From: Cupriavidus sp. U2
GTDB taxonomy: Bacteria > Pseudomonadota > Gammaproteobacteria > Burkholderiales > Burkholderiaceae
Length of the DNA stretch: 64,000 bases
Assembly (NCBI RefSeq): GCF_009663685.2
Contig: NZ_RCOG02000027.1
Coordinates: 426,348 to 490,347, forward strand
Direction of reading: 5' to 3'
Below, in pieces: positions 24,411-32,746 of the stretch. Positions within the stretch are counted from its first letter, which is position 1, and each line of letters opens with the position of its first letter. A program made the position numbers and the translations under genes. A model generated the notes under the pieces. It was not told the origin of the DNA. It saw nothing but the letters and a program-made list of their open reading frames with translations, and ran no database searches.

Positions 24411-24758
24411 CAAGTCTCGGTGAGCGACGTATTCCACGCGCTTGCCGATCCCACCCGCTGCGCCATCGTCTGCGCGCTGGTCGGCGGCGCGCAAACCGTG
24501 TCGTCGCTGGCGGCGCCGTTCGACATGGCGCTGCCGTCGTTCATGAAGCACGTGACGGTGCTGGAGCGCAGCGGCTTGATCCGAACCTGCAAGGCTGGGC
24601 GCACCCGCACCTGCGAACTGGTGCCGGAAACGCTCTCCCAAGCCGAGCAATGGCTGGCCGAGCAGCGTGCCGTGTGGGAAGCCAGGTCCGACCGCATGGT
24701 CGATTTCGTCGAGCGACTGCATCAAGAGGAGCAAACCCATGCCGGAAAACGCCGCTGA
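24399..24758 (+). CDS. ArsR family HTH regulator (SRPBCC-partner type)
   Basis: 119 aa winged helix (VFHALADPTRCAIVCALVGG, then helix 3 PSFMKHVTVLERSGLI). No metal-binding Cys pair in the usual ArsR place. This is the subfamily encoded just before AHSA1/SRPBCC proteins. The ATG at 24399 is chosen over 24363 because the promoter and palindrome sit on top of it. It has no Shine-Dalgarno, consistent with a leaderless message. It overlaps the SRPBCC gene by 20 bp, so the pair is one operon, presumably self-repressed. Confidence 0.88.
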   Translation: MANYQVSVSDVFHALADPTRCAIVCALVGGAQTVSSLAAPFDMALPSFMKHVTVLERSGLIRTCKAGRTRTCELVPETLSQAEQWLAEQRAVWEARSDRMVDFVERLHQEEQTHAGKRR

Positions 24759-25215
24759 ATCCCGCGATCTCGTGATTTCCCGCGTGCTGCGCGCGCCACG
24801 GTCCGCGCTCTGGCGCGCCTGGTCGGACCCCGCCCTGCTCAAGGAATGGTGGTGCCCCAAGCCGTGGACCACGCAGGTGCGCGGCTTCGACCTGCGGCCG
24901 GGCGGCAACTTCCATACCTTCATGCAGGGGCCGGACGGGGGCACCAGCGACAACCCCGGCTGCTTTCTCGAAGTCGTGCCGCAGTCTCGGCTGGTATTTA
25001 CGTCGATGCTGACCGGCGGCTGGCGCCCGCACAAGCCGTGGCTCGGCTTCACCGCCATCATCACGATGGATGACGACCCCGGCGGCAGCCGCTATGTCGC
25101 CCGTGTCATGCATCCCGACGACGCCACGCGCGACCAGCACGAGAAGATGGGCTTCTTCGAGGGCTGGAACACCGCCATCACCCAGCTCGACGACTTCACC
25201 ATGACCCTGCGCTGA
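24739..25215 (+). CDS. SRPBCC/AHSA1 domain protein
   Basis: 158 aa, start at the ATG with AGAGGAG about 8 nt upstream. The START-like fold is recognised by LVISRVLRAPRSALWRAWSD, KEWWCPKPWTT, DLRPGGNF and the C-terminal GWNTAITQLDDF helix. Such proteins bind hydrophobic ligands, and those fused or paired with ArsR regulators are thought to respond to small molecules or stress. Ligand unknown. Confidence 0.88.
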   Translation: MPENAAESRDLVISRVLRAPRSALWRAWSDPALLKEWWCPKPWTTQVRGFDLRPGGNFHTFMQGPDGGTSDNPGCFLEVVPQSRLVFTSMLTGGWRPHKPWLGFTAIITMDDDPGGSRYVARVMHPDDATRDQHEKMGFFEGWNTAITQLDDFTMTLR

Positions 25216-25257
25216 GGCCGGCACGCCCGCACCGGCCGCCGCAAGTGGCTCGGCGGT

Positions 25258-26154
25258 TCAGGGCGGCAGCAGCGCCGTCCGCGCAGCGGCCAGCACTTCG
25301 GCGGTCAATCCTTCCAGCAGGCCCGATGCCGCGCGCGCATGCTGCCAGTGCAGCGGCACATCGAGCGGCGTGTCGGGCACCAGTTCCACCAGTGTGCCGG
25401 CCTGCAGATGGCCATCGATCATCGACTGCGGATGCATGCCCCACCCCATGCCGGCCAGCGCCGCCGTGACAAACGCATACGACGACGGCAGCGTGTGACG
25501 GGGCAACTGCACCTGCCGGTGGCATAGCCGGTTCACCCAGCGGGCCTGCAGTTCGTCCTTGGCGTTGAATACGAGACTCGGCGCCTGGGCGAGACTGCCG
25601 GCCCCCACGCCGGCCGCGAAATGGCGCGCCACGAACGCCGGGCTGGCCGCCGCCACATAGCGCATGGCCCCGAGCGGACGGCTGTTGCATCCGGCCGCCG
25701 GTCGCGCGGTGGCCGTGACGGCCGCCAGCACCGCGCCGCTGCGCAGCCATTCCGTCGTATGGTCCTGGTCGTCGACCGCCACTTCCATCAACACCGGATG
25801 CCGCGCCGCAAACGCGGCAAGCGGCTGCGCCAGCCAGGTGGCCAGGCTGTCGGCGTTCACGGCCACCGGCAGTGGCACGCGCGCCTCGCCCTGCGGCGCC
25901 AGTGCGGGCAAGGCACCGTGCAGCTCCTGTTCGAGCAACCGCACGTGATCGACGTGCTGGCACAGCCGGCGGCCGGTTTCGGTGGCCCGGCAGGGCGTGT
26001 CGCGGATCACCAGCGCACAGCCGACGCGTTCCTCCAGCATCCGGATGCGCTGCGAAATGGCCGATGGCGTGACGTGAAGCGCGCGGGCCGCCCGCTCGAA
26101 GCTGCCCTCGCGCACAACGGCGGCCAGCGCGGAAAGCGCCGCGTAATCGAGCAC
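25258..26154 (-). CDS. argP: LysR family regulator ArgP/LysG
   Basis: 298 aa, beginning LDYAALSALAAVVREGSFERAARALHVTPSAISQRI, characteristic of ArgP (IciA). The start is GTG with no ribosome site. It is divergent from a LysE/ArgO exporter gene, the conserved arrangement in which ArgP activates export when basic amino acids accumulate. Family knowledge gives lysine and arginine as effectors. Confidence 0.9.
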   Translation of the reverse strand: MLDYAALSALAAVVREGSFERAARALHVTPSAISQRIRMLEERVGCALVIRDTPCRATETGRRLCQHVDHVRLLEQELHGALPALAPQGEARVPLPVAVNADSLATWLAQPLAAFAARHPVLMEVAVDDQDHTTEWLRSGAVLAAVTATARPAAGCNSRPLGAMRYVAAASPAFVARHFAAGVGAGSLAQAPSLVFNAKDELQARWVNRLCHRQVQLPRHTLPSSYAFVTAALAGMGWGMHPQSMIDGHLQAGTLVELVPDTPLDVPLHWQHARAASGLLEGLTAEVLAAARTALLPP

Positions 26155-26162
26155 GATTAAGA

Positions 26163-26191
26163 TTGGCTAATGTCAGTAAAGATGATTTAGT
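26163..26191 (+). promoter_or_regulatory. promoter of lysE
   Basis: TTGGCT (26163-26168), 17 bp, TTTAGT (26186-26191), both four of six to consensus, as expected of an activator-dependent promoter. It lies in the 72-bp divergent space between argP and lysE, which must also hold the ArgP site. Confidence 0.4.
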
Positions 26192-26226
26192 TTGGCTTCA
26201 CCGCCCGCCGATGGCAAGCTTGCGCC

Positions 26227-26925
26227 ATGTATTCGACCGACTTCCTGCCTTCGGGCATGCCGCCCGGCATCGCCGTCCTGCTGCAAGGCCTGGCCCTGAG
26301 CCTGGGCCTGATCGTTGCCATTGGCGCCCAGAACGCGTTCGTGCTGCGCCAGGGCCTGCGCCGCGAGCACGTGGGCAGCGTGGTGCTGCTGTGTGCGCTG
26401 GCCGACGCGCTGCTGATCGCCGCCGGCGTCATGGGCATGGCCCGCGCCCTGGGCGAACGGCCCGCATTGGCGGCCGCGCTGGCGTTGGCCGGCGCGGTCT
26501 TCCTGGCCTGCTACGGCTGGCAGGCGTGGCGGCGCGCCCACGGCCAGCATGCGCTGCGGGCTGCCGATGGCCAGGCCAGCACCACGCGTGGCGCCGTGCT
26601 GGCGCAGGCCCTGGCCTTCACGTTGCTCAATCCCCATGTCTACCTGGACACCGTACTGCTGGTGGGCAGCATCGGCGCGCAACAGCCGGCCGCCATGCGC
26701 GGCTGGTTCGTGGCCGGCGCCAGCATTGGCAGCCTGGCCTGGTTCGGCGCCGTGGGCTTTGGCGCGCGATGGCTCGCGCCGTGGTTCGCCAATCCGCGTG
26801 CCTGGCAGATGCTGGACCGCCTGGTCGGCGTGACCATGCTGGTGCTTTCGGCGCTGCTGGCCCGCCATGCCATCGGCGGATTTCGGGAACTGGACTGGCT
26901 GCAGGGTGTGCTGCCGGCGGCGTAA
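26227..26925 (+). CDS. lysE: LysE/ArgO family basic amino acid exporter
   Basis: 232 aa with six hydrophobic segments. The first holds GLIVAIGAQNAFVLRQGL, the family signature, and LNPHVYLDTVLLVGSIG marks the conserved central loop. It exports lysine, arginine or toxic analogues such as canavanine, according to characterised members. Divergent argP strongly supports the assignment. The sequence before the ATG has no clear Shine-Dalgarno. Confidence 0.92.
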   Translation: MYSTDFLPSGMPPGIAVLLQGLALSLGLIVAIGAQNAFVLRQGLRREHVGSVVLLCALADALLIAAGVMGMARALGERPALAAALALAGAVFLACYGWQAWRRAHGQHALRAADGQASTTRGAVLAQALAFTLLNPHVYLDTVLLVGSIGAQQPAAMRGWFVAGASIGSLAWFGAVGFGARWLAPWFANPRAWQMLDRLVGVTMLVLSALLARHAIGGFRELDWLQGVLPAA

Positions 26926-26929
26926 ACGC

Positions 26930-26963
26930 AAAAAAGCCGCCCTCCGAGCCGGGGAGGGGCGGC
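26930..26963 (-). terminator. intrinsic terminator for the acyl-CoA ligase operon
   Basis: A GC-rich stem from 26936 to 26963 (GCCGCC...GGCGGC with one bulge) is followed on the minus strand by six T (A-run 26930-26935). It can stop the minus-strand operon. On the plus strand no T-run follows, so it is a weaker end for lysE. Confidence 0.7.
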
Positions 26964-26983
26964 CATCAAATTTCCCTTTCGTC

Positions 26984-28633
26984 TCAGGCTGCCTTCTTTT
27001 CCCGCAGCAGCTTCTTGTCAATCTTGCCCACGCTCGTCTTCGGAATCGCCGTGACGAACGCGATCCGGTCGCGCTCGGGCACCGCGAACTTGCTCAGCCG
27101 CTGGGCTTCGACATGGCCCAGCAGTACCGCGCGGATCTGCTGGGCGTCCACCTCGATGCCAGCCTTGCGTACCACGTAGGCCATCGGCCGTTCGCCCCAG
27201 CGCGCATCGGGCACGCCCACCACCGCGCATTCCTGCACGCCGGGTACCTGGGTGACGAGGTTCTCGATCTCGATCGACGACACCCATTCGCCGCCGGTCT
27301 TGATCACGTCCTTGAGCCGGTCCACGATCTGCACGAACCTATCCTCGCCGATCACCGCCACGTCCTGCGTGTGCAGGTAGCCATCGGCCCACAGGTCCTC
27401 CGACGCCGACGGCTTGCGGAAGTACGACTTGGTCAGATACGGCGCGCGCAGCACGATCTCGCCCTGCGCCTTGCCGTCGTGCGCCACTTCGCGCATATCG
27501 GGGCCGACGATGCGGAAATCGGCCAGCGGCACGGGACGCCCCGTGGCGCAGCGCATGCGCACTTCCTCCTCGCGGGTCAGCGGCACATGGCCCGGCGGCA
27601 GCTGGGCCAGCGCGACGATCGGGCCCGTTTCCGACATGCCGTAGCCGGCAAAGATGTCGATGCCGCGCGCCAGTGCCGCCTCGCACAGCACCGGCGGCAA
27701 CGCCGAGCCGCCGATGATCATCTTCCAGCCCCACAGGTTGCAATCGCCTTCGTCCGCCGCCTGCAGCAACATCTGCAGGATGGTCGGCACGCAGTGCGAG
27801 AAGGTGACCTTCTCGGCCTTGCGCAGCTGCAGCAGCGTGGCCGGCACGTAGCGGCCCGGCAGCACAGTGCGCAGGCCCAGCATGATTGCCACGAACGGCA
27901 TGCCCCAGGCCATCACGTGGAACATCGGCGTAATCGGCATGTACACGTCTTCACGGTGCATGCGCTGGCCTTCACGCGGCGAGCACAGGCTGGTGGCCGT
28001 GGTCAGCGTGTGCAGCACGATGTCGCGATGGCTGTAGCACACGCCCTTGGGGTCGCCCGTGGTGCCCGTGGTGTAGAACGTGGTCGCCTTGGTGCGCTCG
28101 TCGAAGTCCGGAAAATCGAACCCGGCCGGCGCGGCACCCAGCAGGGCCTCGTATTCGCCATCGAACGGCACGGTGCCGGCGGGCACGTCCTGGCCGTCGG
28201 CCATCAGGACGAAGCGCGGCTGCCGCACCAGGCTGTCGCGGATCTGTTCGAGCACCGGCAGGAAGTCCGGATGCACCAGCACCACGTCGGCGCCGGCATC
28301 GTTCAGCGTGTAGAGAATCTGCTGCGGCGACAGGCGCACGTTCACCGTGAACAGCGTGGCGCCCATCATCGGCACACCAAAGTAGCACTCCAGGTAGCGA
28401 TGGCTGTCCCAGTCCATCACGGCCACGGTGCTGCCGTGACGCACGCCCAGGGCCCCCAGCGCGTTGGCGAGCTTGCCCAGACGCTGGTGGAAATCCCGAT
28501 ACGTGTAGCGCATCTCGCCGCGATAGCTGATTTCCTGATCGCCATACAGGCTCATCGCGTTGGTCAGCAGCTGCTTGACCAGCAGCGGGTAGGCGTATGC
28601 CGAGGGGGTGGTAACGACGAGGTTGTCCTTCAT
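26984..28633 (-). CDS. acyl-CoA ligase, AMP-binding (medium-chain/AlkK-like)
   Basis: 549 aa from the ATG at 28633, the usual length. Other in-frame ATGs at 28651, 28657 and 28660 are possible and ribosome sites are weak. The AMP-binding P-loop YTTGTTGDPKGV is at 187-198, followed by the GYGMSETGP and DGYLHTQD motifs and the C-terminal hinge DRLKDVIKTGGEW. The ending LREKKAA resembles medium- and long-chain ligases. It forms CoA thioesters at the expense of ATP. Last gene of an operon with a dioxygenase and an oxidoreductase. Confidence 0.88.
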   Translation of the reverse strand: MKDNLVVTTPSAYAYPLLVKQLLTNAMSLYGDQEISYRGEMRYTYRDFHQRLGKLANALGALGVRHGSTVAVMDWDSHRYLECYFGVPMMGATLFTVNVRLSPQQILYTLNDAGADVVLVHPDFLPVLEQIRDSLVRQPRFVLMADGQDVPAGTVPFDGEYEALLGAAPAGFDFPDFDERTKATTFYTTGTTGDPKGVCYSHRDIVLHTLTTATSLCSPREGQRMHREDVYMPITPMFHVMAWGMPFVAIMLGLRTVLPGRYVPATLLQLRKAEKVTFSHCVPTILQMLLQAADEGDCNLWGWKMIIGGSALPPVLCEAALARGIDIFAGYGMSETGPIVALAQLPPGHVPLTREEEVRMRCATGRPVPLADFRIVGPDMREVAHDGKAQGEIVLRAPYLTKSYFRKPSASEDLWADGYLHTQDVAVIGEDRFVQIVDRLKDVIKTGGEWVSSIEIENLVTQVPGVQECAVVGVPDARWGERPMAYVVRKAGIEVDAQQIRAVLLGHVEAQRLSKFAVPERDRIAFVTAIPKTSVGKIDKKLLREKKAA

Positions 28634-28692
28634 GCCTGCTCTGTCCTTCATGTCCATCATGTCTTGCGGGTTCTGCCCGATCCGCATGCGGA

Positions 28693-29541
28693 TCAGTACG
28701 GCACGCTGCCGACGATGCCGGCGCGTTCCATCTTGCGGTGGCACGGCGCGTAGTCCATGACCGCGTAGTGCTGGGTGGCCGTGTTGTCCCAGATCGCCAC
28801 GCTGTTCGGCTCCCAGCGCCAGCGCACCTGGAATTCCGGGATGTACGCCTGCGACACCAGATAGCGCAGCAGGTCGGCGGCGCCCGGGTTGGCATCCTGG
28901 CCGTAGCGCACGCGCGCCGGGGTGTGGAAGTTGGTGAAGTGCGTGGTGAAGCCGTTCACGTACAGCACCTTCTCGCCGGTATCGGGATGCGTGCGCACCA
29001 CCGGATGCTCCGCGTCGGGGAACTGGGCCTTGAGCGCCAGCCGCTTTTCGATCGGCATGGCCGCGCCGAAGCTGGCCTCGATGCTGTGGCGGGCGCGCAG
29101 GTCGGCAATCTGTGCCTTGACCGTGTCGGGCAGTCGCTCATAGGCCAGCGCCATGTTGGCCCACATCGTGTCGCCGCCCACGGGCGGGCATTCGATGCAG
29201 CGCAGCACCGCGCCGAACTGCGGCGCCTCGCGCCAGGTGGTGTCCGAGTGCCAGCAGTTCTCGTAGCGGTCGTTGGGCTGGTCCGGGCGCTTGTAGATGC
29301 GCACCAGGCCCGGATGCTCCGGATCGCTGCCCGCCACCGGGTGGTCTTCCAGCGCGCCGAAGCGGCTGGCAAAGGCCACGTGCTCGGCCCGGCTGAACTG
29401 CTGGTTGCGCAGGAACAGCACGCGATGCTTCAGCAGTTGCGCACGGATCTCGCCAAACAGGTCGTCGTTGCGCACGGCTTCGCCCAGATCCACGCCCACC
29501 AGCTCGGCGCCCAGCGCACAGCTCAGTTGTTGTACTTTCAT
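28693..29541 (-). CDS. TauD/TfdA family Fe(II)/2-oxoglutarate dioxygenase
   Basis: 282 aa, start fixed by GAGGAGACAGTC before the ATG at 29541. The metal ligands are His98 and Asp100 (WHSDTTW) and His258 (TQHYAV), with the 2-oxoglutarate arginine likely Arg269. The family hydroxylates taurine, alkyl sulfates, phenoxyacetates and related compounds, often breaking C-S or C-O bonds. Upstream of an acyl-CoA ligase and downstream of a quinone oxidoreductase (19-nt gap), it probably opens a pathway that yields a carboxylic acid. Substrate not determined. Confidence 0.9.
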   Translation of the reverse strand: MKVQQLSCALGAELVGVDLGEAVRNDDLFGEIRAQLLKHRVLFLRNQQFSRAEHVAFASRFGALEDHPVAGSDPEHPGLVRIYKRPDQPNDRYENCWHSDTTWREAPQFGAVLRCIECPPVGGDTMWANMALAYERLPDTVKAQIADLRARHSIEASFGAAMPIEKRLALKAQFPDAEHPVVRTHPDTGEKVLYVNGFTTHFTNFHTPARVRYGQDANPGAADLLRYLVSQAYIPEFQVRWRWEPNSVAIWDNTATQHYAVMDYAPCHRKMERAGIVGSVPY

Positions 29542-29560
29542 GACTGTCTCCTCAAGCGCT

Positions 29561-30541
29561 TCAAACGACGAAGATCGACGAACCCGTGGTCTTGCGCGAC
29601 TCCAGGTCGCGATGGGCCTGCACCGCGTCTTCCAGCGCATAACGCTGGTTGATCTCGATGCGGATACGGCCCGACCCCACGTGGTCGAACAGCTCGCCTG
29701 CCAGTTCGGCCTTCTCGGCCGGGTCGGCAATGTAGTCGGCCAGCGCCGGGCGCGTCACGTAGACCGAGCCCTTCATCGCCAGCAGCACCGGATCGAACGG
29801 CGGGATCGGGCCCGAGGCCGTCCCCACGCACACCAGCAGGCCACGGCGCTTGAGCGAATCCAGCGATGCCATGAAGGTGCTCTTGCCCACGCTGTCGAAC
29901 ACCACGTTGGCGCCCACGCCGTCGGTCAGTTCGCGTACGCGCGCCGCCACGTCCTCATGGCTGTAGTTGATGATGTGCTGGCAGCCATGGGCCCGCGCGA
30001 TCTCGCCCTTCTCCTCGGTCGATACCGTGCCGATCACGTTCAGCCCCAGCAGGCGGGCCCACTGCGAGACGATCAGCCCCACGCCGCCGGCCGCCGCATG
30101 CAACAGGATCGTGTCGCCCTTGCGGAAGGTGTGGATGCGGCGCATCAGGTAGGCCGACGTCAGGCCGCGCATGGTCATGGCGGCGGCCGTCTCGAAGCCG
30201 ATGCTTTCCGGCAGGCGGATCAGCGGCGCGGCCGGCACCAGGCGCTCGGTGCTGTAGGCACCCAGCGTGTTCACGAAGCCGGTGTACGTCACGCGGTCGC
30301 CCACGGCCACATTGGCCACGCCGGCACCCACGGCCTGCACCACGCCCGACGCTTCCACGCCCATGCCCGCGGGCAGCGGCACCGGGTAGGTGCCATTGCG
30401 GAAGTACGTGTCGGCATAGTTGAGGCCCACCGCCACGTGGCGGATGCGGACCTGACCCGGACCCGGGTCGCCCACCTCGGCGTCTTCGTAGCGAAGCACC
30501 TCGGGTCCGCCGGTTTCATACATACGCACTGCCTTGGCCAT
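29561..30541 (-). CDS. NADPH:quinone oxidoreductase, zeta-crystallin type
   Basis: 326 aa of the zinc-free MDR branch: MGVEASGVVQAVG in the catalytic domain, AAAGGVG (149-155) as the dinucleotide loop, and no structural-zinc cysteine lobe. AGGAGACG precedes the ATG. First gene of the three-gene operon. The AraC regulator is divergent and two 21-bp-spaced TGCAAAG repeats lie upstream. It reduces quinones or enones. The specific job here is unknown. Confidence 0.9.
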   Translation of the reverse strand: MAKAVRMYETGGPEVLRYEDAEVGDPGPGQVRIRHVAVGLNYADTYFRNGTYPVPLPAGMGVEASGVVQAVGAGVANVAVGDRVTYTGFVNTLGAYSTERLVPAAPLIRLPESIGFETAAAMTMRGLTSAYLMRRIHTFRKGDTILLHAAAGGVGLIVSQWARLLGLNVIGTVSTEEKGEIARAHGCQHIINYSHEDVAARVRELTDGVGANVVFDSVGKSTFMASLDSLKRRGLLVCVGTASGPIPPFDPVLLAMKGSVYVTRPALADYIADPAEKAELAGELFDHVGSGRIRIEINQRYALEDAVQAHRDLESRKTTGSSIFVV

Positions 30542-30610
30542 GGAAATCGTCTCCTGATTGGGGGCGGCACCACTTGCGCCGCCATGACCTCAATGTAGGA
30601 GCCGCAGGCC

Positions 30611-30645
30611 TGCGCTGCTTTGCAGCGCAATCCGGACACTTTGCA
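30611..30645. promoter_or_regulatory. AraC-type 21-bp direct repeat plus dyad
   Basis: CTTTGCA at 30618-30624 and 30639-30645 are exact direct repeats 21 bp apart. The first lies in a perfect dyad TGCGCTGC-TTT-GCAGCGCA (30611-30629). The site is about 80-100 bp upstream of the oxidoreductase start and of the divergent AraC gene, the expected place for its binding. Confidence 0.5.
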
Positions 30646-30733
30646 TTTCATGCCATCGCCGCCTATCATCGCGCCAACGACGCGTCATGGCCCCATGCAT
30701 GTGACGCGCGAAAAACAACATCGGGAGACTCGC

Positions 30734-31735
30734 GTGAAAACCCTGGTACGCGCTGCGGTGATGACCAACTTCTTCGACGTCGCGAATGGCCTGGGCGCCA
30801 ATCCGCTGCCCCTGCTGCGCACGGCTCGCCTGAGCCAGGCGCTGCTGGCCGATCCCGAGCAGCGCATTCCGGTCCAGGCCTGCGCCACGCTGCTCGAAGC
30901 CGCTGCGCAAGCCACCGGCTGCCCCACGTTCGGCCTGCGCATGGCGGAGTCTCGGCAGCTGTCTGACTTCGGGCTGATGAGCCTGCTGATCAGCCAGCAA
31001 CCCACCTTGCGCGACGCGCTGGAAACCATCATCCGCTACCGGCATCTGGTCAACGAATCGGTGGCCATCCTGCTGGAAGCGTCCGACAAGATCGTGCTGA
31101 TCCGGCAGGAAGTGGTGCTTGATACGCCCTCGCGCCAGGCCACGGAACTGGCGCTGGGCGTGGTGTTCCGGTTGTGCCGCGCACTGCTGGGACCGCAATG
31201 GCATCCGCAAAGCGTGAATTTCACGCACGCGGCGCCGCCGGACCTCGACGTGCATCGGCGCCTGTTCGGCTGCCGGCTGGAGTTCGGCAGCGAGTTCAAC
31301 GGCATCGTCTGCCTGGCCGCTGACCTGGACACGCCGAACCCGACCGGCAATCCCGCCATGGCGCGCCACGCCGAGCGGGTGGTGGAAGCGCTGCCGCGCG
31401 TGAATGACGCGTCGGTCGGGCGCGAGGTACGCAATGCCGTCTACCTGATGTTGCCGATGGGACGCGCCACCAGCGAGGCCGTGGCGCAGGGGCTGGGCAT
31501 GAGTCTGCGCACCATGCAACGCCAGCTTGACGCCTCCGGCGAGACCTTCTCGGACATCGTCAATGGCGTGCGGCGCGACCTGGCGCAACGATACGTCGCC
31601 AATCCCGACTATTCCCTGCTGCGGGTGTCGGAACTGCTGGGCTACGGGTCGGCCGCAGCGTTCACGCGCTGGTTCTCCGCACAGTTCGGCGAGGCGCCGA
31701 TCGTCTGGCGGCGACGGCACACCAGCCCGCGCTGA
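30734..31735 (+). CDS. AraC family regulator with arabinose-binding-type N-terminal domain
   Basis: 333 aa from the GTG at 30734, chosen for GGGAG six nt upstream. A longer frame from 30620 would cross the operator. The N-terminal domain is related to that of the regulator at 20765-21787. The C-terminal HTH contains MSLRTMQRQLDASGETF and LGYGSAAAFTRWFSAQFG. Divergent from the oxidoreductase/dioxygenase/ligase operon, which it most likely activates. Inducer unknown. Confidence 0.9.
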   Translation: MKTLVRAAVMTNFFDVANGLGANPLPLLRTARLSQALLADPEQRIPVQACATLLEAAAQATGCPTFGLRMAESRQLSDFGLMSLLISQQPTLRDALETIIRYRHLVNESVAILLEASDKIVLIRQEVVLDTPSRQATELALGVVFRLCRALLGPQWHPQSVNFTHAAPPDLDVHRRLFGCRLEFGSEFNGIVCLAADLDTPNPTGNPAMARHAERVVEALPRVNDASVGREVRNAVYLMLPMGRATSEAVAQGLGMSLRTMQRQLDASGETFSDIVNGVRRDLAQRYVANPDYSLLRVSELLGYGSAAAFTRWFSAQFGEAPIVWRRRHTSPR

Positions 31736-31740
31736 CCGGC

Positions 31741-31769
31741 CCGCAAGGTCGCTCCGGCTGCCCTTGCGG
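31741..31769 (+). terminator. hairpin after the AraC gene
   Basis: CCGCAAGG (31741-31748) and CCTTGCGG (31762-31769) are perfect 8-bp arms around 13 nt, 5 nt after the stop. No T-run, so the termination is uncertain. Confidence 0.45.
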
Positions 31770-31805
31770 CACGGGACGGCTGCGTCTAGTCTAGGAAAAC
31801 GTATT

Positions 31806-31850
31806 ACGCGTCACTACGCATCCCGACGCGCCCCGACGCATCAGCTACGT
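31806..31850. repeat. helically phased ACGC repeats
   Basis: ACGC occurs at 31806, 31816, 31826 and 31836, an exact 10-bp period, followed by ACGT at 31847. Bases after it alternate G/A (ACGCG, ACGCA, ACGCG, ACGCA). The array lies 40-80 bp before the small exported protein gene, so the copies face one side of the helix as operator iterons would. Confidence 0.45.
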
Positions 31851-31886
31851 TTGCCACACCACCCTGAACCCGAACGCGGAGCCCGC

Positions 31887-32252
31887 ATGCCGAACGCCAT
31901 GAAGCCGTTGCAGTGCCTGATCGTCGCCACCGGCGCGCTGAGCCTCTGTCTGGGCGCGATGCCCGCGCAGGCGCAGCAAATGCCGAGTTCGGGTGCCGCG
32001 GCCATCTCCGATGCGGTCCGTGAAGGCGGCAACCCCTACCGCGCCCCTTCGGCACCGTCCGCAAGCCCGGCCGACGCCAAACGCGAACGCTGCGACGCGC
32101 TGTTGCAGGAGCTGAGCGGTACGTCGAAGCAGCGCGCCTACACGTCGCCCGGCACCGCCACGCAAAGTGCGCAGGGCCGTGCCGTTCCCAAGCTGGAGCG
32201 CGACAATTCGCGCAAGCAGCTGGAAGAGACCTACCGCGCCAACTGCACCTGA
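31887..32252 (+). CDS. small exported protein of unknown function
   Basis: 121 aa, start at the ATG with CGGAG upstream. Residues 1-30 form a signal peptide ending AQAQ. The mature part is polar, low-complexity near the start (APSAPSASPADAKRERCD) and has cysteines in KRERCDALL and at the penultimate residue, which could pair in the periplasm. I do not recognise the family. It stands alone between two transcription units with a phased repeat array upstream. Confidence 0.7.
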   Translation: MPNAMKPLQCLIVATGALSLCLGAMPAQAQQMPSSGAAAISDAVREGGNPYRAPSAPSASPADAKRERCDALLQELSGTSKQRAYTSPGTATQSAQGRAVPKLERDNSRKQLEETYRANCT

Positions 32253-32280
32253 CCACAGACCACGGGTGATGGTCCGTGCG

Positions 32281-32730
32281 TCATGACGGCCCGGCCTCCC
32301 GCAGCCGGGCCATCTGGCTCTTGACCACGTCAAGGACCGCAGCCGTCATCAGCGCCGTGGACAGGCCGAACATCAGGATGCCCAGCGCCGATTCGATCGG
32401 CCCGAGCATGCGCCAGCGGGGCGACATCACGATATCGCCGTAGCCCAGCGTGGCGAAGTTCACCGCCGAGTGATACAGCGCCGCGCCAAGCGTGTCGAAT
32501 TCGCCCAGCACCATGAACAGCCCCGCCCACACCACCATCTGCGCGAAGTTGCAGAACAGCGTCAGCAGCATCACGGACGTCAGCAGCACGGCGTCCATCC
32601 ACAGCGGTTCAAGCCCCTGCCACTTGTTCTGGAACCGCGCATAGCGCCGCAGGCACAGCGCCACGGCCCCGCATTGCAGCAGCAGGCACAGCAGCATCAC
32701 GGGGGCGGCAACCAGCAGGTGCAATTGCAT
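32281..32730 (-). CDS. two-TM potassium channel family protein
   Basis: 149 aa from the ATG at 32730 (GAGGGAGACCGTC upstream). The potassium selectivity filter TLGYGD is at 94-99, preceded by the pore helix (ALYHSAVNFA) and followed by a last membrane helix. Two further hydrophobic segments lie N-terminal (2-27, 44-76). No cytoplasmic RCK domain. It is the last gene of the six-gene operon that starts at 37939 and lies 16 nt after DUF2955. A role in ion balance during envelope stress is inferred. Confidence 0.85.
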   Translation of the reverse strand: MQLHLLVAAPVMLLCLLLQCGAVALCLRRYARFQNKWQGLEPLWMDAVLLTSVMLLTLFCNFAQMVVWAGLFMVLGEFDTLGAALYHSAVNFATLGYGDIVMSPRWRMLGPIESALGILMFGLSTALMTAAVLDVVKSQMARLREAGPS

Positions 32731-32746
32731 GACGGTCTCCCTCAAC

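Noticed and set aside
26936..26963. Terminator for lysE on the plus strand
   Set aside because: The T-run exists only for minus-strand transcription, so the element was assigned to the acyl-CoA ligase operon.
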